From Opeltia flavorubescens (Eukaryota > Ascomycota > Lecanoromycetes > Teloschistales > Teloschistaceae): a DNA stretch of 64,000 bases. The stretch lies in contig KE546966.1 of NCBI GenBank assembly GCA_000442125.1, positions 2,343,471 to 2,407,470 on the forward strand. The letters are read 5' to 3'. Below are positions 1-11,313 of the stretch, piece after piece. The notes beneath the pieces were generated by a model. The model was not told the origin of the DNA. It did no database searches and saw only the letters and a list, made by a program, of their open reading frames with translations. Position 1 is the stretch's first letter. The number at the start of each line of letters is the position of its first letter. Made by a program: the position numbers and the translations under genes.

Positions 1-199
1 AAAATCCGCATCCAAGTTATCAGCGTAAACATGCTTACTAGCGATGCGCGAATGCGGCAAATGCCAGGATTGCACCTTAGTTTTACAAAGCCCCGAGAAT
101 TTGTTCTTGACACGCTAAGAGAACGTCCAACTTGGTCGAAGACCGAGTTATGACGCGTTTTAGTGATCTCAAGACTATACGATGGCTGTTAATCTATAG

Positions 200-1156
200 A
201 TGAATATGTATGTACGGCTATCAAACCTTTTGGTCATTCTACTTGGATTGGCCAAGCTTCCCGCTTGCAGCTCCGCTACTGCTGCTGCCATAGATTATCC
301 CACATCAAGACCACTCGTCCATGCGAGCAGTCTACTCAATGGCACAGAAATGACAGCCTCAATCCCAACTGACTTTCGCATCGAACTCGAGCTCGAACTC
401 ACGTTTCGCTTTCCGCCAGAAGCATGCTTTACAAACATCATCGCTGCCCTAGGATCCAACGCGCTCCGTGATTTCAACGGCAAGATGCCCATCAGTAATG
501 TCCGGACCACTCGGTTTCCTGAGCCCGTTATTAAGATGACAGCCCCACGCGTCATGGAGCTAGCTAGGCGATACATGATCTGGGGACTTTTCCTCGTGGC
601 TTTCTACGTACATTCACATGACGCTTGCAAAATGAGCTTCTACAATTTCCAGTGGAAGGGCGTGGAGGTTGCAGGAATCGGGATTGCCGGTACGCCCTCC
701 AAAGGAGTGGCTCAGAGCGGTACAATAGGAATGCCGCCATCTAATCCAGTCATCCACCTCGATTTTGCCTTCTATGGTGGATCGCTTGAGCTCGGTAAGG
801 GTGCTGTATTCATGACCATCATCACTTCATTGCTAGAAGCTGCACCACAGTCGGCAAGTGATAGGATTTACCAACCTATTATCAATTATCTTCAGAATGA
901 GCCTGCAGCATTCATCATTAATCCGACTGAAAGAGCAAGGAGTGCAAGGAGTCCGTATTTCACTAATGAGATGCTAATCGACAGCCTGGTCAGGGCGACC
1001 GATTTCTACGTGGAGAATGATATCTATCGGCAGCTGGAGATGAATATATCTATCGATGGTGTTTTAGTTGCGCAAGGAGCTATTTTGCAAAGGAATAACC
1101 TTGGGCTTCTGGGCTTTTCGAGTGCCCTTGAGGGCCAAGAGAGGGGAATAACATGA
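200..1156 (+). CDS. Secreted protein of unknown function, paralogue of the 7154-8092 gene
   Basis: Single-exon ORF of 318 aa from an ATG at 200 (a second Met lies two codons on) to TGA at 1154-1156. The first ~25 residues (LSNLLVILLGLAKLPACSS) form a plausible signal peptide, so the product is probably secreted. I recognise no named domain. The mature part seems to hold two similar modules: an alternating hydrophobic strand (FRIELELEL near residue 60; HLDFAFYGG near 190), then an amphipathic helix, then another strand (MNISIDGVLVAQG near 290). The same layout occurs in the 318-codon frame at 7154-8092, which suggests distant paralogues. Small secreted, rapidly diverging pairs are common among fungal effector candidates, but that role is inference. 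No intron is needed. Confidence 0.65.
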   Translation: MNMYVRLSNLLVILLGLAKLPACSSATAAAIDYPTSRPLVHASSLLNGTEMTASIPTDFRIELELELTFRFPPEACFTNIIAALGSNALRDFNGKMPISNVRTTRFPEPVIKMTAPRVMELARRYMIWGLFLVAFYVHSHDACKMSFYNFQWKGVEVAGIGIAGTPSKGVAQSGTIGMPPSNPVIHLDFAFYGGSLELGKGAVFMTIITSLLEAAPQSASDRIYQPIINYLQNEPAAFIINPTERARSARSPYFTNEMLIDSLVRATDFYVENDIYRQLEMNISIDGVLVAQGAILQRNNLGLLGFSSALEGQERGIT

Positions 1157-1588
1157 GTGGTCGTTACGTATCGTAGAATTGTGAGTCAAGTGAAGAAAAG
1201 AAAGATAGCGATGAAGTCGATCATAAATCAAGATCTCCAGCTTCTATCTTAAAGTTATTGAACAAGACGCACAAGTAAAAGATTAGCAAATTCCAATGCA
1301 CAGTGATCTAATTTACTACGGCTGAGATCTCGGGGCTAAGGGGGCGGAGCTTGTTTCGATTTTCTGGTTCGATTCTCAGACATCAGCCATCAAGAACGAA
1401 TATCCCCATCTTACTCTTCTTATTTCGTGTTGAATGTTGCATTGTAATTTGAAGGTTTGCAATCACTTACAGCTATCCTTGATGACAATCGGTTTCATTT
1501 AGATTGTTGGACTATATTCCGTCCGTTGTTCGTGTAAAAACGCAACGATCTTTTTAAGGCAACGATATCTTCTAATTTAGTTCTCGCC
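1157..1588. other. Intergenic, 432 bp
   Basis: Only stops and short frames are present. A B-box-like GTTCGATTC occurs near 1370 but no cloverleaf forms around it. It probably holds the terminator of the upstream gene and the former promoter of the DUF3176 relic. Confidence 0.5.
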
Positions 1589-3467
1589 ATGATGCCACCC
1601 TCGAACAAGAAGCGCGTCGAAGACACCTGGTATTCACACGCTCTTGCGATCTTATGGAGTGCCTTATGCTAGGAATCTATGATGGAACAATTGTCTTCAA
1701 ATGGCAAGGGGTAACACTGAACGCCATTATCGCTGTTCTGACGGTGATCATAAAAGGTCTGCTCGCATTCACTACAGTTGTATATCCGATGCGATTGGAC
1801 AGGCGAAATGGATATGGTTTTTACGGCAGCAGAGACCCTTACAGGATTTGGCCTTGATTGACAACGCCAGTCGAGGGCCTCTTGAGAGTTTGCAATTATT
1901 GTACAGATCTGTCGCTCGCTCTTGCATTAGCCTTGGAGCGATTGTGGTCATACTATCGCTGGCTATAGATCCTTTTGCCCAGTTAGCCGTCGGTACAACA
2001 GATACAATGAGGTACAAGAATGACTCATCTACCCACATTTCGTACGCAAAAAGATATTCTAGAGGATCTTTCACTCCACTGGTCACTGAACTGAGTAGGT
2101 TGACCCATCCTTGATAAGGTGAGAGCATGGTGTACTGACTACATTGATAGTCGAGTCGACGGACGGCAGCACGTACTTCAAGACAAGGGCTAATGCATAT
2201 TTCGCATTGTAGTCGGCTATACTATACGGTGGATCTCAGCCAGATTACCGGGTGACTCAGCAGACAAATCAGAGCTGCCCATCCGCCAACTGTACATGGG
2301 CGCCATTCCAATCCCTGGCTGTGTGTAGCGCCTGCAACGACTTCACTGATCGTTTGGAAAAAGATTTTTGGATAAGGGGCCCCCGCTGGATATATTTCTT
2401 GACCTAGAGTCTTCTGGAGCAGAAAATAGAGATCCCAACACACCGAGTATCGCCTTCCCAACAGCTTTTTACTTGATAATATGCAACATCAAAAGAGCAC
2501 TACATACATGACCGCCTACGGGACAAGCAATTCATCTCAAAGCCTGTCATTTGGCCCCAAAGATACTTTGCTGTGGTCTATGGCAATGATCAAGCTTGCG
2601 AGGGCGGACACGTCTTCAGAGTGGTCAAATGCCTCTGTTACTGCTCTCGTGTGTGGTCTGTGGTATTGCGTCAACGAATACAATTCCAGGGTCGTGAGCG
2701 GCAGCCTAGTCGAGACCTCTAATCCAGCTTCGTCGACGAGATCTCCAGATTTCTGGCAAGTTCTACCTGTATCCGAACAGTCGTATTTTACCTTTATCAT
2801 AAAAAAACGTATTTAGAAAATTAGAATTCTAAAGGTTTCTAAAGTACAGCAAGAGATCAACAATCCACCACGCAACGCCTTGAACTACTATGAAGACTCT
2901 GCGTCGCTTCTCCCGACCGATTTTTAGCTTGGTGCCGGGTTCAACCTCACACAAACAGCAATCTACGGGATCGGTAAAGGAATGAATGAAACTTTTCTGG
3001 CATCTCCCGCTGTCAGTGATAGTACTAGAAGGACGCGGCTCATCAACTCCTACAACATGGCACGCGGCGAAGCTATGACTTACCATCCGGCAGTCATGCA
3101 AGTCTTGTACAATTCTCCAGATCTAGACGCCACATTTGCAGTACTTGCGAAGAGCATGACCAATACAATCCGGGCCAATGGTGATGACAACCCCGTGGCG
3201 ACCGGCCAAGCTGGGACTTACCATGTGCTCTTCCAGGTCCACTGGCCATATCTCGCTCTACCTGCAACTCTTATTCTTGTTAGAGCTGCTTTTCTACTCA
3301 TAGTCGTCTATCAAACCCGTACAGCGGGTATAGCGGTCTGGTGTTCCAATCTGATGCCCAGCGTTGCCCTTGGAGGACGGCTTGGACCAACATTTGACGG
3401 TGATATGTACTTGAGCCGCATAAGCCTTATCGCAAAGGCACGACCTGTGCAGTATCCTGAATCTTGA
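1589..3467 (+). pseudogene. DUF3176 family membrane protein, pseudogene
   Basis: Pieces of one DUF3176 protein lie in order over 1.9 kb in different frames. They are the N-terminal DTWYS segment (ATG at 1589), LGIYDGTIVFKWQGVTLNAI (1672-1735), GQAKWIWF..RPLQDL..IDNASRGPLESLQLLYR and SLGAIVVILSLAIDPFAQL (1785-1990), the extracellular NCTWAPFQSLAVCSACND (about 2287-2340), GLWYCVNEYNSRV (about 2658-2697), and the C-terminal SMTNTIRANG..WPYLALPATLIL transmembrane part (3150-3280). This is the family's usual order: N-terminal helices, glycosylated Cys-containing loop, last helix. Frames change before LGIYDG, again at about 1770-1790, and several times after 2114, with stops between. Introns of normal size do not explain all of these, so the gene is broken. 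The lesions are mostly indels rather than RIP-type changes. Confidence 0.85.
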
Positions 3468-6400
3468 AAGGCTGGTAAGTTGATCATGTCTGGAAACGCA
3501 AATGTGATTGGGGACTATGAGATGTTGACTTTGGATGCAGCGCCTGGGATTCGAAGCAGACTCAAAAGATCGGTAAGCGATGTATTGGACATGGAATGAA
3601 GGTTTAAGGAGGGAAAGAAACTTTGAGCCCTGAGATCTGCAAGCCGAGAGGGTCATATATACTCAAGGTAGCGAAATGGGTCCACTCCGTATTGGATAGG
3701 AGCAAATCTTCAGCTGCGATATTTCCGGGCAAACCATCGTCTTCTCAAGTAATGATCATCCTGATGGCCTGATTGGGTGGATGAGAGGTGATGACGGAGA
3801 TTTTTTGATAGCAGATACAGCCTTTACTGCCTATAATAATAGATTTCGAAGCAACCTATCTAAGACAAGATAACGCCTTTAGTGAATAAGCAAGGGATTA
3901 TCGCCGAGACAAGGTAACGGGATGCTCTGTCCGCTGCAAATCTGCATAATCTCCCGCGCCTGTGCTCTGGCTTGATTCTTACCAAAAAAGGTGTCGGAGC
4001 TGGACGTCTTGGCATATTATTATCACGGAACTGCTACAGAAATAACGCATAACATCTATGGATTACTTCGACAAAAGGGAGTCACGCGGTTGTTCCTACC
4101 ATCAGGCACATTGTCTGAATTCCATACAAAACGTTTTGAATAAGATTTGGTATACCTTAGCTGATATCGTGTTCGCCACGTTCCACTTTTCCTGCTACCC
4201 GATGGCCATGCGTCGACCAAATTTCTCGCGTTGCTATATCTATCATGTTGATCCTTCGCCTCTGTTGATTGATCGCCCACAAAGTGGTAAGAAGATAGTT
4301 GAGGTTCTTGTATAATATGAGAATCAGATTTGTCCACTCGATTACGTATTGAACTCTCGTTCGTCAAGTAAACAACTTTGTCTTTTGAGAAACTTGCTGA
4401 ACAGCACCTTACTTGCTTGAAGACTGCGAGGCTGGCTGTAGAACTAAAATCTTCAAGAGCAGCCTTCTTCTGGCAGTATAAGAGAGTTTATTGCTCACTG
4501 CAAGAATTTCAGTCATCGTGGGCCTAGCTCTGAGCTCTACACGATTACTTGGTATGATGGATGATAGTGGTTAGCGGTCGATCACTAGTTGGAGACCACT
4601 TTTCGCAACAACTACCACACCTCTTATTGAGATTCATGATGGTCATATTCGCCTGATCAAGGGCTTCTGACCGAATTAAACATCTTTGCCAAAAAATCTC
4701 AGGTTGTGGAGTAGTAAGGATTTCATNCCCCCCGCCTAGCTTATACACTTACATTTAACCCGCCACATACCATGTACAAGCATTATAGATCATTGCGACA
4801 ACAGCTGGCTTTGCAGTTTACTGGAAATTTTAGGCTAAAGTAGACTGACTGTCTGCCACCTTATTCTATCCAGCCTACATTCTTTAGCCTTGCCCCTCCA
4901 TCGCAACTGATCCTTACCGTTATGAATTCATTGTGTACATCAAACTCTTCAGCAGTGGACATCGCTAACATCTCCGCTCATGTCCAATACTAACCTAACA
5001 AACCCGATCTTAGTGGGCATTAACGATCACATCTCTTTGCCAACCATTATCTAGGCACTTCTACCAGTCATACCAAATTCGATAACACACCCGGCAAGCA
5101 GCGTCGTTAACCACCTGACAGCCGGGTAAAGCTTCTACCTGCGAGCTTCGCCCCTCCTTTGCGCGGTGGATTTTCTTGCCATCCTATATCAATTCAAAAA
5201 GCTGTATCGAGCTTGTGGAGACGTATNCCTGGCCACACAGGACGTGTCTAGGCTTAGGTTCCAAAGAAACTGACTCACATAGTGGTCTTCAAGCCCATTT
5301 ACAGTCCTTCCAGGAAAGTAGCGTATTCAGGAGTATACTCTCCATCTTCGGCGCCTTTCCCCAAGCTTTGAAGCTCACTCTTGTACCGGGATGCTGAGAA
5401 CGCCATTTCTGATTTCGCTCAATATCCTTTCCTGGGTAGTATTGGACCTCCTTGTCACTTTTCCTAGCGACTCGAAATAGAGACTATGAAAAAGACTTTA
5501 TACAAAATCTAGCAACGTTGAAGTCACCCTGAATATGTTCTATAGCAAATACCTACTCTGATTCTATAACTATCTATGTCATCATCTCTTACTTCCATGA
5601 TGGATTTTGGGATACACCCGGCGGACTATTCTTCGAAATTGGCATTTTGATATTTCGCCTATTCCGACCTCCCCATATACTACTCGAAAAAGTGAACTCT
5701 GGTGGGATGCTAATTAGTAGTCAATGTATAGTCCCGGAGGTCGATGCACAAGATTTCTGCTGGCTGGTTGCTCTTAACCCAGGCCGCTGTATATCTGTGA
5801 TCTTGTTGGAGCCCTGGAAACGCGTCGAAAGTGTCTAACTTGGTAGACTGTCGCGGGCTGCGTGCGTTACATTCTCTGTCTTGAAGCTGATAATATATTT
5901 GGGCACAATGCTGTACGGTATGATCCGTCCGGGACTAGTAGACCTGAATGGGTGCCCCTGTTTAGGCTGAGACGTGGGATGGGTTATACGAAAAGAGGCT
6001 GGGAAGAGCAAGAAGCCTTCGAGAACAGGCTGGTATCATCCGGAAATCGGAAACCTTGGGTCAGCGTGACGACCTTAGCCGCCTGTGTGAGATTAGCAAC
6101 AAGAGAACCGACAGCGCTCGACATATAATCACAGGTGCCAGAATTTCATGACTACTCGCTTCTCAATTCGCGAGGAGTTTCATTACGAAGAAGAATGATC
6201 TTATTGGAGCAGAATATGCGTTCAAAGCGAAGAGAGACCTATGGACTTACAGTCACTATCATATAATTGAACACAGTATTTCGCCGTTGTTATACTCTAT
6301 CGGGGGTTGAGGGTTATAAATATACCATCTCGGCAGTATATTTTGAACAAATAGGAGAGAGACTTCATTAGGAAAGGTTGACGACAGAAACTTGTGGAAC

Positions 6401-7153
6401 CTGAGCTGGACCACTGGTTGATATGATACAGATGATGCAACTAGTCGGGTGTTCCTGATTGTGCACCTCGGATTCTCGGCACCTTCTCCATTACGACCTG
6501 GTGAGACTCTCGAGGCCCCGTTCATTCTTCAACTGAGTCAAATACGGACTCCCTAGGAAATAGAAATTAACCAAAGGCTAGGTCTGTGTTCATATCAGAA
6601 CCTGGTCAAGTTCCTACAAGGCTATGTTGTAGGCCTAGCTTGACCCCAGGCTCTGCCTATACGGGTTGAAACGGCGAGAAATTGTGTCTACAAGCTCGAT
6701 TCAATGCCAGCGGCTGTTATGATACAGCTCAGATCGGATATATATCCTACAGCATCCCAATGCGCAAAGCGCAAGTGTACCCGCTACATCAACGGCCGTG
6801 CGCTCCGTACTATCAAGGGTAACAGAAGCCTCGGAATATTCTGTCAAGCTTTGACCGCTGTGCTAGGACCAGGTATTATGACTATTACCAACGGTAGCGG
6901 CAGATTCGAGACGTGGAGAGAGGACCATGACATCCCCTCGGTCATAGCACCCACAACTCACGGGCAATGAGAGAAATGTCCTGATAAGCGGGGAAATGAC
7001 ACTGAGCGGCTTGTTGATGGCAGAGATTTACTCTGGCGATAAGAGAACTCGATAGCATGGAAGCTATTTCCGGATGCTGGCGGTTCCTTGCTCGACAACC
7101 AATGTCTCTTATAGCAGCCAACCCTCTAGTGTTGATTGTCCGATTATCAAAAG
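3468..7153. other. 3.7 kb without a recognisable gene
   Basis: Only short ORFs occur (for example 85 codons at 4058, 88 codons at 5862 and 6704), none with a recognisable motif, signal peptide or conserved continuation in another frame. Composition matches the neighbouring genic DNA, with no sign of RIP. Single undetermined bases stand at 4727 and 5227. The stretch may contain host gene remains too degraded to identify. Confidence 0.5.
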
Positions 7154-8092
7154 ATGCATTTTGGGTCTGTAATCTTCGGCTTCGTTTGTATGAGCCTCAT
7201 TTCAGCTTCAGTAACGCCTCGCGACATCGAATTACTCCACCACTCTAATGGTACTCATAAGTCCGAGGCACTGAACAGCACATCATCGGATGTCTGGCCC
7301 AATGCATTACCGAGGATCGTGCAGATCGACCAAGACCTGCGATTGGAGATATCCTCCTATGGTCGCTCCGCAGCACTCGATGATTCACCTCAAATCCTTA
7401 AAGGCTTCTATGACATCTTGACTCGAATCGATAAATTCCCTTCTGGTCCAGAACATCCATATTACGCATACTATTCTAATCGTCTTCTGATACAAATCAA
7501 ACGTAATTCCCCACCCTGGCGTATGGAGATCTCAACAGATGACGCAGCCAAAGTCGTCAATGCCCTCAGGGATCTCTACATCGCTCTCCAAGTTCGCAAA
7601 AGAGAGTTCAAGGAGATTGAAGCCATTTTGATCAAGCGCACCCAAAGAATCTCGTCCGTTAATGTCAAATTTAAACAGAAAATGGGGTCCTGGCCCGATC
7701 GACCACCGCTGACTATCTGGGGTCCTTCCACCAGTGAAGAGCCCGCATTTCACATGGACATCAACTCCTTTGGCAGAGATGTCGATGAACTCTTCGTTCC
7801 ACGATTCCGAGCCGATCTTCAACGAATGTGGGTCGTCATAGGAATCGATGGACGGTATGACCGGCCGACTAGCCACAAATTCTACAATGGCGAGATTCTG
7901 AGACTAGGCATCGAAGGGGTAATAGCTAGTGGTCACGTTGAGATGGCGCTAGGGCTTGTTATCAACATGATTGATCTTGGCGGTTATCCGCCTAGAGAGA
8001 TTGGGGCTGTTCTGAAATTGGGCGACTTTACCCTGGGACGGATTTCATTGGTAGAGAAGGATGATTTTGAATCAGAAGTGTCCCAAGCATAG
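7154..8092 (+). CDS. Secreted protein of unknown function, paralogue of the 200-1156 gene
   Basis: ORF of 312 aa. The frame is open further upstream, but the first ATG is at 7154 and begins a good signal peptide (MHFGSVIFGFVCMSLISASV), so I choose it. The mature protein shows an internal twofold pattern: DLRLEISSYGR near residue 65 and FHMDINSFGR near residue 200, each followed by a helical stretch and a further beta-like segment (RISSVNVKF; ILRLGIEGVIASGH). The 200-1156 protein has the same order and nearly the same length, though identity is low. One Asn-linked glycosylation sequon cluster (NGT, NSTSS) follows the signal peptide. There are no Cys-rich motifs. No catalytic motif is seen, and the function is unknown. 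Confidence 0.7.
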   Translation: MHFGSVIFGFVCMSLISASVTPRDIELLHHSNGTHKSEALNSTSSDVWPNALPRIVQIDQDLRLEISSYGRSAALDDSPQILKGFYDILTRIDKFPSGPEHPYYAYYSNRLLIQIKRNSPPWRMEISTDDAAKVVNALRDLYIALQVRKREFKEIEAILIKRTQRISSVNVKFKQKMGSWPDRPPLTIWGPSTSEEPAFHMDINSFGRDVDELFVPRFRADLQRMWVVIGIDGRYDRPTSHKFYNGEILRLGIEGVIASGHVEMALGLVINMIDLGGYPPREIGAVLKLGDFTLGRISLVEKDDFESEVSQA

Positions 8093-8642
8093 CAAAAGGA
8101 CGTTGAATCTGCCGGTACCTGATGGTTAGCCCATGATGACGTATGCAACACTGGCTACAATCTTCAGTCGTTGTCAATAGAGTAGGCCACCTGGGACTTT
8201 TACGGTATGGATGGTTCAGAGACCCCCAGCTCGGTTATTCTGGTCGAGGGTATGATCGATCCAGGTATTTCAGTCGATCGGGATGATGGTAAGCCAGACC
8301 TTTTGTGGAGGGCAATGTAAAACCAATATACATGTTTAAATGACGTTGAATATCCTTTAATCAATTCCACAATGCGACGAGCTTCCCAAGGGTCGGAAGG
8401 CCTTTTCCCGATGACTGGATACCTTCTTTTACAGCGCTGTATACCTCGGCACAAACAGGATGTGACCAGGCCGAACCCGGGCTCATCGGGCGCAAGTTGT
8501 TAGAAAAGATGGTGGTCGGGACTAGATATCGATTGGATATGCAGCCAAGCTGTAACATGATGTAGGCAACCGAGAATGTTTCCCTATGCGAGCTGTTCAC
8601 AATCTTCATCTAACTTATTTTCGCCTACGCTATTGTACTTAA
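8093..8642. other. Intergenic, 550 bp
   Basis: No supported gene. Minus-strand frames of 82-84 codons at 8200-8609 show no recognisable content. The promoter of the following gene should lie here, but its true first ATG is not identified. Confidence 0.4.
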
Positions 8643-10999
8643 CACATCACCTTTTCGATATACCGATACGACAATGCCGATAGGCACAAAATCTCGTTGT
8701 CGCTGGAACTGCCCAAAAGTGTTCCGGTGCGGTACGCTATCACCTTTACTGCAGAGTCACTCGTTCGCCTCGTTCGGTCTTTGAAAGCCTTTGGTTGCGA
8801 CTTCTTAATTGAGGAAGACCTGGCCGCCGTCTTTGGCCGTGGTAAGATTAGGCGGTCTTGGAGAAAGATTTTCGCGCCGCGGTCAAGGTTCAATCAATCG
8901 CGCCGATATACAAAGATAGCGAGATTGTCCTCAACTATGGGCCTGGTCCGACCGTTGTTAGAGCGCTCAAAGATAGTTTTTTCTTGTCCACCATCATCCA
9001 ATTGTCGTTTCTGTCTTGGATGCATGATGAGAAAAGCTTAGCTGGAGTCCTGGTTAACTGTATGTGTACGCGATATGAGCAAAAATTCCCAGCTTCAGCT
9101 CCTGAGCCGGCTTATGCCGACGTCTTGAAAACGCTACAAGTCTGTTCGTCCCAGAGAGGTGCGTTCAGATGGGACACGACTGTAGAACATGTCAAGTTAC
9201 AAATCAAGGAATCCATCCGACATTTCAATTGTAATGATATCATACCAATGCCTTGTAATGCGGCTCTGTTTCTTCCAATAAAGATTTTACTCGGAGCTAT
9301 GGATTATTTGTACATCGTCGGGAAATTTCCAGATGATAGGGTCATTCACATGGATCGTCTGCGAGGTCTAATACCACCCGCCGTATTGGCTTATTTCGTT
9401 CTTGGGCTCAGCGTCTTAGATGAAGGAAGCCCCGATGGTAATCATAAGTTTGGGGACTGCCAGCGCCCGCAAGTGCTAATCAAGTGGAGTGTTGAGGAGG
9501 TAAATGGAAAAGTTGCACCCGAAAAAGGATGGTACGATTTCAAGGTTGATGATGAGTTTCCGCAAGCTATTTATGTATTCGACGGAAAATGTGACGTAGT
9601 ATTCGAGACTAGTACCTTGCAGGGTAGGACACTAAAGTCATATGGTTGAGCACGGCACCGTCTACGCTCCAACGATGCTATTGTAAGCATGAATGTTGGC
9701 AGACGGGGGTCTGTTATACTGCGAGACAGCCAGCTGCATCAAATCTCATGGTATCAATTTTGCCAGACGATTGCGATGGCAGTCGTGGCAAGGTGACGGG
9801 GGACACGAGTCTGGCGATCCCAAACAAAATTTTCTCGACGCCGACATGTGGAGAATATACAAATCAGCGGACATATTATCTGGAGGTCTCAGGCTTGAGA
9901 GACGTAAAATCATGACGATGGCAAAAGACCTTTCCGGAGTGAGAAAATCCGATATCAACTTTCCGTCTGCCATTCGCAATTGGATCGAAGATACGACGCT
10001 GGTACGTCCGAAGACCATGAGTCGGCGAGATCACGTTCTTGAACTAATCGACGACTTGAGCTCTTGGGTTCTTGCATTCGGCCAAGCAGAGGACTTGGAA
10101 GCTTGCGCAGAGCTCCCTTTAGTCACCAACGTCCCTGAGTCCGCCATCATTCCCGGTGTTACAATGGACGATCTGCATCCGATGGATATGGATCACACGA
10201 TCTGGATGAGAATCATTTTGTTACTCATGGATGGACTACCCAAAGCGGATAATGGTAACCAGCTCGATGGTGTCTTTTTGGTGTGTCAAAGCGGCTGGAG
10301 CATCTTCTTCAGCAGCGTCGGAGGTTATGACCCAGGAGAAATGAACTGTGAAACTATTTCCATTAAAAAGGGAGTCCCTACAAGCCAACGAACAAATGAG
10401 CGCAGATATAGATTATCCGATGCATCGAACATTATTACAGATGAGCCGAGTATCGCAGACGTTGTGACAGGATAAACACACTACCAGCCTAAGTCAGCCG
10501 TCAGTGTACAAGACAGAGTCGAGCACTAGACCAACCGACAAGATAACTTTTGGTCATCCATACGCTTCGATATCAAGTAGCTGAAAATAAACCCCCAGAG
10601 CGCTGGAATGAAGTTCCGAAGTTCCCACGCCACTTCTCGGTCTATGGATCCCATGGAGAATTCCATAAAGCACTATGGGGCATTGCCAAAACAACACAGT
10701 GCTCTCACAAAGATAGTCTTCCAAAGCCAGTACCATTAGATCTTGATGTCAAAACATTCTTGGGCCTCCAATGGACCATGACTTGGCCACAGGACTGCCG
10801 TATCTACACTGCATTAGGAAGAGGAAACCAGAGAGCACGATGGCTAGTCATTCACAGCTTATTGGGTAGGGGAACGGATGTCACTAGGTCAAGTGTACAA
10901 AGCCATTTGCGGGTGATGCTTCGCTGCGATTCTTGCTGTGACGATTGTGTAGTGAAAGCTGCAAGTTTACTACGAGGTAATTGGCTGGCTATTCTTTGA
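8643..10999 (+). pseudogene. Uncharacterised fungal protein, probably decayed
   Basis: Coding character is clear but not continuous. Part 1, 8643-~8840, is open without an ATG (..SLELPKSVPVRYAITFTAE..). Part 2 follows in another frame from about 8855 (LEKDFRAAVKVQS..). A convincing 79-nt intron at 9624-9702 joins part 2 to part 3 in phase (..TLQ-D-GGLLYCETASC..), and part 3 runs to about 10475 (..DLSSWVLAFGQAEDLEACAELPL..). A further stretch (QDNFWSSIRFDIK, then PPERWNEVPKFPRHFSVYGSHGEFHKALWG in a shifted frame) continues to 10999. The shift near 8845 is too tight for an intron, and the stops at about 10473 and 10530 plus the later shift suggest inactivation. I recognise no domain or localisation signal. 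A set of several small introns is the alternative explanation. Confidence 0.55.
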
Positions 11000-11313
11000 G
11001 GGGGATTTTACCAGTAGATTTCTAGCTTCCGTAATCGTGACTGTCTTAAAGTACGGTAGCAATGTAGTGATGTTCTCCGGGTACTAGAGTATGTTTTGCA
11101 GAGATGTAGGATTCCAGATAAATCGTCATTGTGCCCCATTAGTATAGGACTAAATATGAAGGAGGAAATTGACTGCGATATTGCATCATACTTTGATTGT
11201 AGTGGGTTGATGGATGTTACCTTACCCGCAGTAGTCTCGGCGCAAACCGAATCAACGCAAGCTGCATCGCTCTCGCTCGGGGAAACAAATCGAGAAACGC
11301 CACAACGCATGTT

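Noticed and set aside
1320-1385. tRNA candidate with GGTTCGATTC
   Set aside because: No A box at the right distance and no cloverleaf.
8200-8893. Minus-strand frames of 82-84 codons
   Set aside because: They have no coherent content; the third overlaps the coding part of the plus-strand gene.
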